DNA of 64,000 nt from Cyclospora cayetanensis (Eukaryota; Apicomplexa; Conoidasida; Eucoccidiorida; Eimeriidae), in NCBI RefSeq assembly GCF_002999335.1, contig NW_020312108.1, positions 26,709 through 90,708 of the forward strand, read 5' to 3'. Below the pieces are notes generated by a model. It did no database searches. It was not told the DNA's origin and worked only from the letters and a program-made list of their open reading frames with translations. The position numbers were made by a program, and so were the translations under genes. This document shows, piece after piece, positions 34,754 through 46,990 of the stretch. Numbering within the stretch: position 1 is the first letter of the stretch; each line of letters begins with the position of its first letter.

Positions 34754-35519
34754 CGACGGACTCACGATGGTAGGGAAGAAAGGAAGACAAGCAAAAGGGG
34801 GTCAAGAATGAAATGAGCACAAAGCCCTAGAGCAACAGGCGCGAAGATTGACATTTTATGTGTCTTTCCCTCCCCCCGTTTGTATCGCTCATTTTTTACC
34901 ACTTGAGAAGGAAAATATTAACGGTCATTGAACGACTGCCAAGGCCAAAGCTTACTCCATAGCAACTCGAGTGGAATTGATAGTATGCCGTAGCGGCACC
35001 AAAACTCCGCAAGAGAAATCACGTACCCAGCGCAACACAAATGGCGCCGATACGCCATACAAGCGTGCTGAGCAAAAATCCCTACAAGGGAGTGCAGCGC
35101 GCAATAACCTTACAAAAGAAACATTCTCAGGCAGCCATAGCACTGAAGCACACCAAGCCAGTTTTGATAAGCGCTTGTTGCAATGCTAATCCTCATTACA
35201 CATGACCAAGTTCTCAACAAAAACAAACAATACCGAGGAACTTTAACAAACGCGAAGGACGCACGGACCCTGGAGGGCTGTGCCCCCTTGAAAAATTGTT
35301 TGGTAATGGATTCACCTAGTACCGAGGGGTCATCTACTGTTCGAAGTCGATACCATGCCGACCTCATGCGCAATGGAAGTGCACTGCTAGATGACAGAAT
35401 GAGCAACTGCCACGAATCTCATTGTGTGCGCGACGGTGTTGTCGCATCTAAATTTAGTAAGAGCACTCCTACCAGCTCGGTATTGGGAAGCTAGGCAGCT
35501 ACCTAGCGGACCAGCTGGC
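34754..35519. other. intergenic between convergent genes
   Basis: Lies between the 3' ends of the MATH-like gene (+) and the polytopic membrane gene (-). Nothing coding is recognised. It presumably contains both 3' untranslated regions. Confidence 0.5.
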
Positions 35520-36744
35520 TTAGTTGTGGCTGACACCCGGTCCACAGCAAAGAAGAGAGCGGGCAGCGTAGAGCGCAGCTAGAAGGGACAAGATGAAAGC
35601 AGCGGCAGTGAGACCGACGGATGCAAAAAATCCCTTCCCGTCCTGCATAACTTGTACGAGGAGCATGAACTCCGGGCGGGCGTCAATGTCTCTAGTGGTC
35701 GTAGAATATATGCAAGCCAACACCACGGTAGTGATAAAGGCCAGAGCGGCACCGACTCCAAAGAGAACGATCATGAAGACATTGCATAACTTTTCGCAGA
35801 AACAGCTGCGGACGTTCATGAAGAATGCCCCAATAACAGTCAAGGTAACCCACAGGACGCTAAGGGCTGGAGTGGGAGACAAACCGCCCCCACCACATGC
35901 CAAAATAGCTCCAGTTGCGCCATATAATCCCATAGAGAAAATCATCCTGCGTCGAACATAGTACACAGTGAGAGTGGACAATGGAAGAGCAATCAATTGC
36001 ACCAGACGGTGCAACCACCCGGGGCACCTTGAGCCATTCTACATACACCAGTAGCCCCGTTAACGCATCTCACATTTACCCATGCAAAGTCCATAACACG
36101 TTATCCAGTATACAGTGGAAATATAGTAACAGGTCGCAAAGAAAAGTCAGAGCAAGAAGGGAGGCTTCTCCCCCTTATGCAGTATTCAGTGAAACTTACA
36201 AGACAGAGCCAGTGACAGACTCTCCACTGCTGACTTTAGTTGCTCTTGATAAAAGAACACATGCGGCGAAGGCGAGGACGCACGCGAGCAGCAAGCCTCC
36301 ACAGTTTTGTGATGCAAATAAGAGGTCTCCCGTCTTGAACACCGAGCTGTCGTTTGAAGGATCTTTCATCTTATCCAAGTAGCCACGGAGGTATGCTGCT
36401 GTCGTACAGGTGGATATAAGACAAAAGAGTGACTGGATCCAACCAAGCACACAGAGAGGACACAAGAATATTCCGCAGACAAACAGGCCCAGCACGACAA
36501 AGGCCCCGCAAACCACGGCAAACAGAAGATGCAACCAGCCGAGGACATTGACAACTTTGGAAGCGTTTCCATCCTCATATAACGAGCTCTGTGTAAGGTC
36601 AATGTTCTGTAGGCCAGACACATCTGTAGACTGAGCACCCAAGAATATCATCAAAGCACCAACTGCAAACTGGAGCCCCAGGGCCAAAGCCCAAATTCCA
36701 ACACCTGGCCCTTTGTAATTTGGTCTAACACAGCTGCATGCCAT
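35520..36744 (-). CDS. polytopic membrane protein, two four-helix modules
   Basis: Two-exon model of 350 aa: complement of 36744-36200 (donor TT|GTAAGT) and 36027-35520, in phase. The start is ATG 36744 (MACSCVRPNYKGPG); an upstream in-frame TTG is ignored. Exon 1 has four hydrophobic helices (GIWALALGLQFAVGALMIFL; HLLFAVVCGAFVVLGLFVCG; LCVLGWIQSLFCLI; GGLLLACVLAFAACVLL). Exon 2 has four more (MIFSMGLYGATGAILACGG; LWVTLTVIGAFFMNV; FMIVLFGVGAALAFITTVVL; VGLTAAAFILSLLAALYAA). Both halves share a helix-helix-helix-loop-helix pattern, suggesting internal duplication or two separate tetraspanning genes. No transport motif is seen. It could be a MARVEL-like or pellicle membrane protein, but this is a guess. 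Confidence 0.6.
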
Positions 36745-39409
36745 TGTGTTAACACGCTCAAGCGTCAAATGCAGGCAGGATCAAGTAGCAAAAGTTTCTA
36801 CGGTATAGCCTTGGCCCGATGTGGGCGCGCAGTGCCACCCGTGGCTCGATGGGAGAGGCGAATCAAAAAAGTAAAGATGCACGCAGCGTGCTTTTGGTTG
36901 ACTTAGTTCCGTCCAACAGTGGTGACCTGAAGCTGATGATGATCTCTGTTGCAAATGGGGGCGAAGCTGCGTAGACGCCTCTGGATCAGGGCGGAAGCAA
37001 CGAACTGGGGTGCTTAGTTGAGCCTCTACTCAAGGCCCAAGCAGACTCTAGCTAAACGAAGACCATAAATACAACACATAAGAAGATTTATTGGAAATGC
37101 CAGATGAAGTATGCAGCGGGGTAGACTGTATCTTTGAAAGCGTACCGCAGCGAACAGGCCGTCTGTGTCCTGCAGTCCGCTTCTCTCAGCAATCCCTTGA
37201 ATTTCCACTGCTAAAGCCAGTAACTCTTTCAAGGGCAAGTACAAGCCAAATTATTTATCTGGATAAAGCATTATTCACTTATTCCAAGCAGGTTCCGGTT
37301 GACCTATTCCACGTCAAATGAATGCCCATCTTCCACTAGCGGTAGGGGTACTTCTTGATCCAGAAAGAGCTTTTAAAATGCCACACTAGGTGAAATAGTG
37401 CCTCTATTTAGATTATATAGGACCTATACATCGGTAACCTGTAGATTTCCTCTTGCAAAGCGACCAGATATCAGATGGGCAATCCCGCAAGGCACTTCAC
37501 TAGGCGCGGCCTTCCCCGAGTTCTTTTATGCCGCCGAACTTTTCCCTAGGGTGATGAGGTAATATGCCACGCAGCAACCGGATTAAGCTACAAATTGTGC
37601 CAGTACAAAAAATATTAAGGGACCCCAGCCGGGCCAAACCAGGTCAAGGGCTTACAGGGAGAGACCATCAGAGCTACACTCCCCATACGAGACAAGCTCT
37701 CACGCTCTAAAAGTTCGGGCTCAAGACCTATGTGTCTGAGGGAGCGTAATATTTTAAGTGGCCTTATTTGAAAAATTTTTGCCCGATAGTCCTGTTACTG
37801 GAGCTTGGTGAATGCAATCAGTGAGCGCGGCAACTGAGCTGAATGACGCAAGTGAGGATCGACAGGAATAATCCAGCTTCATTCTGCAGTTGTCTGAGAC
37901 CTCCCATTCAAGGCAAAGAAAGGTCCGATGGTGATAAAAGTATTCATTGAAAGATATTAAGCTCCCATTTTTTTAGCTTGGGCCTAGAAAGAAAAGCTTC
38001 CTTCTGAATATGTCTCACATGCTAGTGAGCTATGGCTCACTATGATTGTAGCCAGTTAAAGTACATTTAGGCACTCTCTACTACTCTAGTTGCCTTTGAC
38101 TACTAATTATGGTCGTCCTACTCGATGCGTAGTAGAGTTCGTTACGTACGAAATCCAGGCTCGAAACAACTTTTATACGAAGTTATTGAGTAGTTTTTAC
38201 AAATTCCCCCTGTTTCGCATGCCCCTGCCCCTCAGGGATCAGACATTAATGGAGAAGACAACTATGGAGAGCCTAGCTGCCCCATCTTAGCACTCTGAGC
38301 GTTCATATTTAGTTGCACGTAGCATCTACGGTACACGCGCAAAACGCTGGTTCTTCTTGTAGTAAGTTTACAGCAGTCTGCAAAAAATTAGTTCTGCGGG
38401 CTGACAGACCAAGTATTCAATTTTCGACCAATGTTGAACAAAGTATGACTCACGTGGTTAATAGTGTTGAGCTGTAACCTAGCCTTCTACAACTTTTAAA
38501 CGCAAGCCCACCAGCTGTCTGCAGGATAGTAAATGAATTCCCTGGATATGCTTTACCAGTGCCTCTACGCCGCTCAAGGCAACGTTTAGATGCAAACACT
38601 GCCGGTAAATGCGGCACGGTCCACTTCGAATCTCCAAATAACGCATTGGCGAGCATTTAGAGACAGTATGCCAGAGAGTGCCGGCGCTAAAATGTGAGTG
38701 TAGAGGGAAAACTAACGGTAGTGCCTGAGAGATTTTCAAGAATTTCTTGCAGATGAAGGTAACTATTTCAGTAGCTTCAGGCACGACTCAAGCTCAACAA
38801 AAAGTCAAGGGAATTTTGGATAGTAATCCATTCCTTCGCTTGCGTGCCTTCTCTCAAGAACCCGATATTCAACTCTTAAATAATTCTTTTTTAAATAGAG
38901 CTGGCGTGACAGATTGTGTTGAAGTGTAGCTTTGTTCCTCGAGGCATCCTTCGAAGCGACTAACACTCTGAACCAAGCAGACCCACATATCCTCCCGTAG
39001 GGAGCGAAGCTTGCAAATGCTTCCTCATCAATCATTAATGTCGCCGTTCCCAACCTCATTTTACCAGAAACTCTCGTCCGCTGTTTTCTCGGTTCTCATC
39101 AATCCTTGAATTTCGCACTTACAGGGCTCCATGAGAATTCTCTGCCTTTATACGATTGCATTCTCGCGCGGCAGAGTCCGCAAAAAAGTCGAGGAAGATT
39201 GAAACCCCCTGACGAAGCCATCAATAACAGTTCACAGCTTCAACTTATAAGGGCTTGGCAGAGTGAGAATGAACACTGCTTTGTGGTAGAATCGCAAATG
39301 ATCCTAGTCATCTAGTCGCAACCTTATTCGTCTGGTCATCGTATAGTGCGTTACATTAAACCCCCTAGTCAACCAAGACAAATTATTAGGGCTTGAATTC
39401 ACCGCTGAC
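36745..39409. other. gene-poor stretch
   Basis: No gene or clear element is recognised. Frames such as 38479-38784 (-) and 39106-39315 (+) lack motifs. Its position next to retroelement fragments suggests decayed repeat DNA. Confidence 0.4.
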
Positions 39410-40085
39410 TGCCGCTTATTACAATTTCGTCCCTGTCTGTCACGAGCTCTTCGCATCCGTGTGCACGCAACAGCCAGCTGTTCCCTGAATGCTTCCGCCG
39501 CTTACGGTAGGCGCTGACACTGGACCACCAGACTCGGGCGTGAATCAGACGAGGGCTCCTTAATGTAGACCGGGGGATGCGGGAGAGCAATGGATAGATC
39601 AGTGTATCGTCGTATCCTAAGCCCCATCGTTACAAGGACAGCACACAAGGCAGACAAATAGATTCTTGTAGGCAGAATTGCAATTACTGCAGGCATGCGC
39701 TGTTGGTGTGCTCTCTCCGTCTATGGGCCTTTGGATGACTTGCATTGCGGCTTTATGATCATGTCCTGCTGGGACATAAAGTCACGCCAGAGCATGCCAA
39801 CGAAGTTCAGACCTCTGTATCGTTATGATGCTCCTAAGGAATCATAAGGTCTACAGATATGAGCCGAAAATAATTGAGCAGCCTCCTTGGCAGTTGTAGA
39901 GCTGGGTCAAAGAATAAATAGGCATACTTGCTGAGTTTGTCGGCAACGACCTAGATTCTGTCATGACCCTTGACACCCGGCAGCATAACAATACAGTCGA
40001 TCCTCGGTAGGTTCAAAACTTTGAAGAGCCCGAATGCCTTGCAAATGCCGGCTTGGAAGAATCGTTTGGCTTCTGTAGCTGACAA
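39410..40085 (-). pseudogene. decayed Ty3/gypsy integrase
   Basis: Read on minus from 40085 downward, the frame gives GICKAFGLFKVLNLPRIDC, then IVMLPGVKGHDRI, an in-frame TAG, then VVADKLSKYAYLFF. This is the characteristic integrase core stretch (DfIxgLP...GhDxIxVVxDrLSKxAhF). Further on come FVGMLWRDFMSQQ, a TER-like triplet, and the post-core helix AAEAFREQLAVACTRMRRAR with DRQGRNCNKRQ. Several stops and frame changes make it non-functional. The family assignment is based on this motif series. Confidence 0.75.
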
Positions 40086-40490
40086 AATGGGCATGGCACT
40101 GCAGACACCACTGGTGCAAGACGCATCACAGGCCACCACATGAACTGCGAGTGTTTTTCTCTGCGGTGTGAATCCCGCCACGGCTGTATTCAGCCTTATT
40201 ACGTGCATTGCGCAAGTTGTCACTGCAGAAGCAGTGTTGGAAAGTACAACCCACGAAATCCCCGCTTTTGTAAAGGAAAGCAGGCCATGCTCAACATGGT
40301 GGTGCTTAACCCTTTAACAATTGTGAATTTCTCCACTAAGACCAAAGTGGCTGCGCTACACACTCTTAAGTCACTGAGCTGTCACGGAAGCAAGTCAGCG
40401 ACCTAGAGTGATTCGCTGGATTGGAAGCCTCCTGCAGTACGACTTTAGAGTGGAGTGCTTAAGGGGCAATAACAAATTTTAAAGAAGTTT
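40077..40490 (+). pseudogene. decayed Ty3/gypsy RNase H
   Basis: Plus-strand frame contains LQTPLVQDASQATT (the DAS start of retroviral-type RNase H), CIAQVVTAEAVLESTTHEIP (the catalytic-region HEIPAFV pattern), LRPKW, and the end pattern TEASQRPRVIRWIGSLLQYD followed by FRVECLRGNN, equivalent to the R-W-x2-L-Q-x-YDF-x-V-x-Y-x-x-G-x-x-N ending of gypsy RNase H. At least five in-frame stops interrupt it. It abuts an integrase fragment on the opposite strand, so the two pieces are not one intact element. Confidence 0.75.
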
Positions 40491-40689
40491 TCTCTACGAA
40501 CATGAGACTAATGGCTGGCTTAGACGGTTAAATGGAGCCCACACGAAGAGTTTCAGCATTTCTTTTCGCCCCACCATACCGCATAAAATTCCTTCTCCTG
40601 CCTTGGACACCGCCGATTGGCGTCAACGGAGCGGTAAGAATAACAAGCAATATTGTGGTAATTTGTTGATTTCGTAGTGTGTTGGGAAA

Positions 40690-40960
40690 AAATAGCTCAG
40701 CTCTCCCAAAATTTGCTGTTGAGCCAACCTCGGCATAACCCGATGGCGCAGAGCCTCTAAAAAGGGTTGAACTGTAACAATCCTCGCGGGAAGACGACCA
40801 CCTCTACATCAATGGAGCCACCGTCAAGGTGATTCTCCCTCCAGTAACCATGCTGCAAGAATCATTTGTTTATCTTCAACTGGGGACTCAACTGAGGGTA
40901 CATTTCCAAGCGTCTGATGAAATCTTTCGAGTGGTTGCCCTTCATCGTACTGTGATGCTT
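40690..40960 (-). pseudogene. Gag-like retroelement fragment (inverted copy)
   Basis: Minus-strand sequence aligns base by base with plus-strand 46168-46340. Shared blocks are GAAATGTACC, GCAGCATG(G)TTACTGGAGG, GATGTAGAGG, CAGTTCAACC, AGAGGC, CGGGTTAT and GGCTC(A/G)ACAGCAA. The translation is broken by two TGA codons. It is assigned to Gag only by association with pol fragments and a WW-containing segment. Confidence 0.6.
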
Positions 40961-42306
40961 TACAGTTGGCATGACCATATTGATGCACCCATGAATATTG
41001 TTGCTGAAGAATCAGCCCTTTCTACGAGCCAATGAGCTACTACTTTTGCATCACTTCGCACGCTACCCTTCGCCGCCCAATCAGGTGTTGCGTCACGATC
41101 TACTTCTATCTCCAGATGCGTTTTACTCTGCTAGTCTACTGCGAGAGAAAATGAGATTATTGAACTACTCATTGACTTTATCCAAACCAGAAACATTCGG
41201 TGAAGAAATCGGCTGTCACGCTGCACCCACAGCCAGTGAATGAGCACAAAGGAGCTGCATCGAACCCTGCAGTGCCACCAGCTGTAGTGCTCTATCGGAG
41301 GTCTCCACAGGGGGACAAATAACAGCAGACTGAATACAAAATTCACCGAGCCTTATTAAGTGTCCTCCTACAATGCCATCCTTTACCATAACACCGTCTC
41401 TGAAAGGTCGCGCATGAGACGAATGGAGTAGCACCAGTGCGTATAGCAACACCCTCGAAGCATAGGCATTCACAACTAGCTGGACAAGGCATCTAGCTCA
41501 CGCGCACACAACAGTGCGCCTCCTTGTCATGAAGTCAACACTGCTCTGCAACCAATACGATACTCCGGGAATAAATCAAGTATGTCTTTACTAATTCTTA
41601 GTTGAATACAAATGTAGTTGAAAGTGCTCAGGTTTAGCTTAGCCTACTAGGGGGTGCAGCAATGCGTGCCCTAGATATCCCTCTGCCCTGAAACCTTAGG
41701 CTCTTCGGTGTGGGCAGTTGAAAAGGTCGTGTGGAAACCAGTAAAAGCCCCTCTTCTTAGGTCGCATTGACTCGTCAGTTGATTTCCTACCTACGAAGAC
41801 CTTAGATTGAACGTTATAACAATGGGCAGCCGGCGGGTCCATTGTCTCACCAGGCAAGCAATTTGAGTACAAGGCCAGAATGCTGGAGAATGGCTTACAG
41901 AGACACGCTAGAATGGGTGCAAGTGCTGACAAGGTGTAGTGCCGAGGAAGAGCCAATGGGGTCCCTAGGAGGGGCGATTCGCCGAGGTTGGTGTTAACTG
42001 TTGAAATGGTGACATAGGGACACTAAATTCTCGCAGTGCGCAAATTTCCCATAATATCGATACTCGAGTTGGGGGAAGTCGTCTGCATTCCGTCGTATCG
42101 GTGCACTTCCTGTGCTTTTGTGGGTCGAGAGTTTGGGCTGGATGCTGCATGTGGGGCTTGGCTTTTCTTGGTTTCTGCATGGGGGCACCCCTCATTGGGA
42201 GGACACGTGCCTCTGCCCTTCTACTTGTTGGTCAAATGCTTTGCTTTGCACGAGGAAGACGCTCGAGTATTATCTCTCCGAGTTGACCGTGGAAAGTAGA
42301 CCGAAG
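40961..42306. other. non-coding stretch ahead of eS12
   Basis: No gene recognised. The final few hundred bases, which become G/C-richer with a TATAAA-free pyrimidine-rich leader, probably hold the promoter of the ribosomal protein gene. Confidence 0.4.
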
Positions 42307-43219
42307 ATGTCGGACGTTGAGAGCACTGGTGCCCCCGAGGAGGTTCAAGTTGAGGTGGAGGAGGAAAACGTCACGGATATAAAAACCGCCATCAAGAGGG
42401 TGAGATAAAGCAATCCCTTGTATAATTTGTCGTAATGAATCCGTTTTATATCCTGAATGTGGAACTTCAAACTTTCATATCTGTCAGCAGCGCGTGCCCC
42501 ACCCACAATCTCCGTCAATGACGGTCAGCATGTTGGTGTTCTTTTCTGACATCAGGAAGAATGTTAATTTCCATGCGCGCAGACTTTGATTCTGTATTCA
42601 AGATTAGCTGAATACAATCTGGCCTTGTGAGGGGCCGTTGAGTTGTTCTCCAGTTCGTTGCTTGTCGTGGCCGTCCAACCTGGGGGACACCATAATATGG
42701 AATTGCCTTTTGGATGCTGAATTTGATGTTGTGTATTTGCTCGTTAGATACCGACTGGTGCATCAGGACCTGTTTTAGCCTTCAATTTTCACGATTGCAT
42801 TGTTCGAGCAGAAACATAGGGAATGAACTTAGCATGTGCTCGCTGCGCTCATGTAATGGTTTCAGGTTTTGAAGAATGCCCTGATTCACGATGGGCTGGC
42901 TCGTGGTCTGCATGAGGTTGCAAAGGCTCTAGATTCCAAGCGCGCGCAGGCATGCTTTCTGGCCGAGAGTTGCTCCGAGCCTGCCTACAAAAAACTGGTG
43001 GGGGGGCTTTGCAAGGAGCATGGTATCCCTCTGATTGAGGTGGCAGAAAGCAAGGATCTCGGCGAGTGGGCAGGACTCTGCCGCATTGATCACGAGGGTG
43101 CCCCTCGCAAGGTTGTTGGCGCTTCGTGCGTCGCCGTCACCGACTTTGGCGAGCAAAGCGAAGCCCTCACCTTCCTCCAGAACCACATAAAGTCACTTTC
43201 GCACAAAACATGCCCGTAA
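42307..43219 (+). CDS. RPS12: 40S ribosomal protein eS12
   Basis: Two exons, 42307-42399 and 42866-43219, giving 148 aa. The donor is AGG|GTGAGA and the acceptor TTTCAG|GTTTTG, in phase 0. The protein starts [20 protein letters not shown], then [20 protein letters not shown], then [20 protein letters not shown], then [25 protein letters not shown] and [11 protein letters not shown]. This is the L7Ae-fold eS12 family, a component of the small-subunit beak. The acidic N-terminal extension is usual for eukaryotes and the length fits (about 130-150 aa). An early intron near the N-terminus is common in ribosomal protein genes. Identification is firm. Confidence 0.96.
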
Positions 43220-45789
43220 AGTCCTGTCTTACGTCTTCTGGTTTTCAAAACCCTGCGTAATTACAATACAGATGGGAAACTCGGTTTTTGAAGAAACCTT
43301 AATTCCTAGTGATGGGTTGTCTGCGTCTAGCTTCATTTCGCGCATAGCACCTTGGAACTATCATTCTGCTTTTGTATAAGGGGGTCTGCGCGTACATTGG
43401 CCAATGGCTCTATCTATTGACACATTGCAGTGCAAACCATAACCTACCACAGATCACCGCAGCATCCAGAAACAGATCATCTCAGGATTTGATCGCAGTC
43501 AATTGAGTCTTTCCAACAGGCACGTGGCAAGCCTATGGCGAAGTGTTTAACAGTCAAATGCCACAATTCGAGTAGCTTAGATTACGCTTCCTGAGGGGCT
43601 TAGGAAGGGTGTTAGCGTATTACTGCCCGTGCGCATGCCTTACCGTCATGAGGTTTATCTCGCTGTAGCCAGTGTATTAGGGCTGAGGCAGAGCCGCTTC
43701 AGTGAAGCCTTGCAGTGAGTAGGTGTGCTAATCGTGCTCCCCGCCGTGTGCAGAGGAAGCGGGGCGAAGAACACCACAAGTGTGAGCGCGGCAAAGTGCA
43801 ACTCACCGAGGCACTTCAGCGAGCATGCAGTATCAAGCTCATTGATTTCTTGCATTGAAACGCCATCGCGAGAAAGTGGCGCCAATACGATGATGCCGTT
43901 TACGCATACTGTTCAGGAAAGTACCAAGCACATCGATGTGCAGCAAAGATGGTAGCACAAGGAAATGAGGCAAGGGTTCACTGTTCTGGTTTAACACTGC
44001 CACAAGCAGGCACAAAACTAGCAGAATTTCATGTAAAAGCATACCAAGGTTATGTTGACCTATCGACATTATTGTAGGGGAGAGAAAATGCCACCCGAAA
44101 ATCTCTTTGAAGCAAGGAAGTGCGAGGTAAAAAGTGTTTTCAGCATATATGTGTTTGCATGCAAGTAGATACACTTATCTATAGACTCGCGCTGAATTTA
44201 TAAAAGCAGAGCATACCCTGCTTATAGCTACACTTCGGTACATTCTGCCACTATAGTAATACTCAACTATGAACTGGTTAAGGATCGAATGACCGACTTT
44301 CCCAGAGGTGCATCTTACTTATTGTAGAGTAGAGCTAGCTCATTACACACATTAATGCTGTGTACTTGTGCAGAGGATGCTATCTGCTACTACCTGTGAA
44401 TGCTCCAAGTGCCTTGGAGTGCAGCAACGCGCACCGTAGTTTATTTTCTTTCCTCATACCTGAGTCCTTGATGATTAGAGCGGAGGAAGTGGAGGGCCGT
44501 TTTGAAAAACACAAAGTAACTGTCAAATTTTGTATACAAGGTAGAGTTAAATATATCTTCACAGAATCCTTTGATGGGGGCGTTACGCTACTCAGAATAA
44601 TGCCTGGTGAACGCTTACCCGTTCATTGGCTAGGTGGGCCTCGGCTACTAGGTGCCTTAGACTTTATAATATGCTCATAAGGAGTTTTTGGTACTAAATT
44701 TTGGTCAGATCATGAAAGTTCGGCAATCACTCGTCGTTTCTGTGCCTTCGGCATAACTCTGAGGCTGGTAAGAGCTATTTGCGAAATTTACTTCAGGAAG
44801 CCATATTCATAGTGGAAAAAAGACGAAAAAGGTATCTCCTGCATTAGTTAATTGTTGCACAGGAAGTCAAGGGTTGAACTTCGACTCAGCTGTCTGAAAG
44901 GAGCCTGAGTCGAAGTAGGCATTCAAAATACAGGTATCATGGGCTAATACAGTAGCAGCCATTTATACTCGGTGGCGCTGTGCTTGTTCTTGTTGGTCAC
45001 TGTCATGTTCCACCCAGGGTCTCGGTAGGTAGACCCTTATCCCAAAACCCTAAGAAAAACTAAAAGATAGCTTTCGAGTGCCTTTTTTTAAAAAGAATCG
45101 TTCTCCCTACCCGCATTCTTTCGAGCTCCGAGATGAGATTAAAGGAGAGCTAGAGTAAGCGCTGTTGCACTTTCTATGCACTCCAAGCCCTTACATCTAG
45201 TTTCACACCGCATTTAGCGCACCCTCACACGAATCTTCTCTCTTCATATTAGGCTAATACCATTCGCTAGAATCGATGCTACATGAAAATCAAAAACATT
45301 GGTCTATTCCTTACTAGCTCCTAATCAGATAGAAGTAGTGTAGTAGAAACGTCCGAGTCGAAATTGAGCCACCTGTCCCTTCGACCCCGAATTCAAGACA
45401 CACCCCCTCGCGCTCCGTACTTTTTTGCGGGCAGAGCTGCATTACAACACCTCTCATTAGGCTAGTTGAATTTTAGATGACAATTAGTATTGGATTGTGT
45501 AATTAATATGTCTGCTAATATGGCTACTTTCTGCAGAGTAGCGTGAGCTCCGTGCAAGTAGGCTCAATGTTGCGTGCGCGTGCACTGAATTATAGATGCA
45601 ACTAGTTATCAATGCTCGGAATGCTCAGAGGGTGCGTTAGCGCCCACCGGTGCTGTTACTCTCCTATGAAATGGGAACTATGAGGGGCGGGAGTACGGAG
45701 AGGCGAAAACTCCTACACCGAAAGAACCTCGTTACATCTTTGCATTTTTAGAGCAGAGTTTTTCTAGCGAGGGCTTCGATAATGCACTA
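43220..45789. other. gene-poor stretch
   Basis: After the eS12 3' end nothing coding is recognised. A short dispersed sequence at about 45565-45640 also occurs near 13175 and, more divergently, near 7575. Confidence 0.4.
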
Positions 45790-46990
45790 CAGTTGACGGT
45801 GCCGCATGATTCGAGGCTGCTTTCCCCGGCTTATCCACCGGCTGCTGATGCAAAGGGAAGTCCGCTTTCCTCGGGAATCTTGCACGGTTTTGATTGCATC
45901 AACTGGTTAAACTTTTATCTTTTTTCGGATATAGTCTGAAAGAAAAATGGTCTGGCGATGGAAGTAGACTGCAACCCAACAGCTGTTTGGGTGGCAGAGG
46001 CCAGCGTGCAAACTGATGCGAACGCAGTAGCTCCTCAGCTAGTAAAACGGCCTGATTCTACAGCCAGCAAAATGTTTATAGATACACCGATGAGTTCGTG
46101 CCAACCAAAAACTATCGAGGCACAAAAACGGGCAGGCACTCGAAAAATTCTTCTAGGCATTTGAAATGTACCTTTTGTTGTACCCTCAGGTGTAGAGAAA
46201 CAAGAGCTCCATGCAGCATGTTTACTGGAGGTAGAAGCGCCTCAATGGTGGGTGTATCGATGTAGAGGGCATCGTCTGCCTGCAAAGATTAATACAGTTC
46301 AACCTTTTATAGAGGCCCTGACTTATCGGGTTATCACGAGATTGGCTCGACAGCAAGCGGTAGAACAGAATACTGGAACACTGGCATATATCAATATATC
46401 GCTAGAGTGAGAAAAAATAAAATGAGTTTTGCATAAGCCATGGCGTAGACGAACAGCTTACTTACCAGTGCTTAATCTCCGAAGTTTTTCGCCAGCTGGT
46501 CGTAAGGTGGGGAGCGACACGGTGATTAAGCAGCCAACCGGTGGTGCTTCCAAAGACTACGCTTCAGATTTCGAAAGCAGAAGATGCAAGTCATGCGCCC
46601 TTGGCTCATAAGGAAGAGCCGATTTGATATTGGAAGATATAGATCTTGGGGCTGTCAACCAGCCCTAGTCTACGGTCCAGGGTGGATGAGAAGCCCGAGG
46701 CAATAAGCGCTCATGCTCAATCATTGAGCCATTGAAAGCTTAGATACTCCTGTTGTGGGAGCTCAAGTCATATCATCAGGAAGTACAAGCACATGAAAAC
46801 CAGCAAATAACTTGTTCAGCCTAGCTGGGCCCAGCAGAAGCAGGATACCCGGCAAGCAAAGAGGGCGCATCAGGAAAATGGAAACGCCTCCACGCAGGCG
46901 GTGGCGTAGAAAAGCGGGGTGAACAGAATAGAGCCGCAGTTGTAGACCCACCGGTGGTAAATCATTCTCTTGCATACACAAGTCTACATT
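45790..46990 (+). pseudogene. Gag-like retroelement copy A
   Basis: An open frame at 45958-46164 (ending GTRKILLGI) continues in the same frame past one TGA to 46410 (NVPFVVPSG, LHAACLLEVEAPQWWVYRCR, ITRLARQQAVEQ). One stop therefore splits an otherwise open reading of about 150 codons. The whole block is colinear with 62890-63910 at the far right and partly with an inverted copy at 40.7-40.96 kb. The WW segment and R/Q-rich helix are compatible with a retrotransposon Gag, but no zinc knuckle is visible. Confidence 0.55.

Noticed and set aside
42036..42408. Plus frames upstream of eS12
   Set aside because: They read through the 5' leader; the eS12 start at 42307 has the expected acidic N-terminus and downstream intron.
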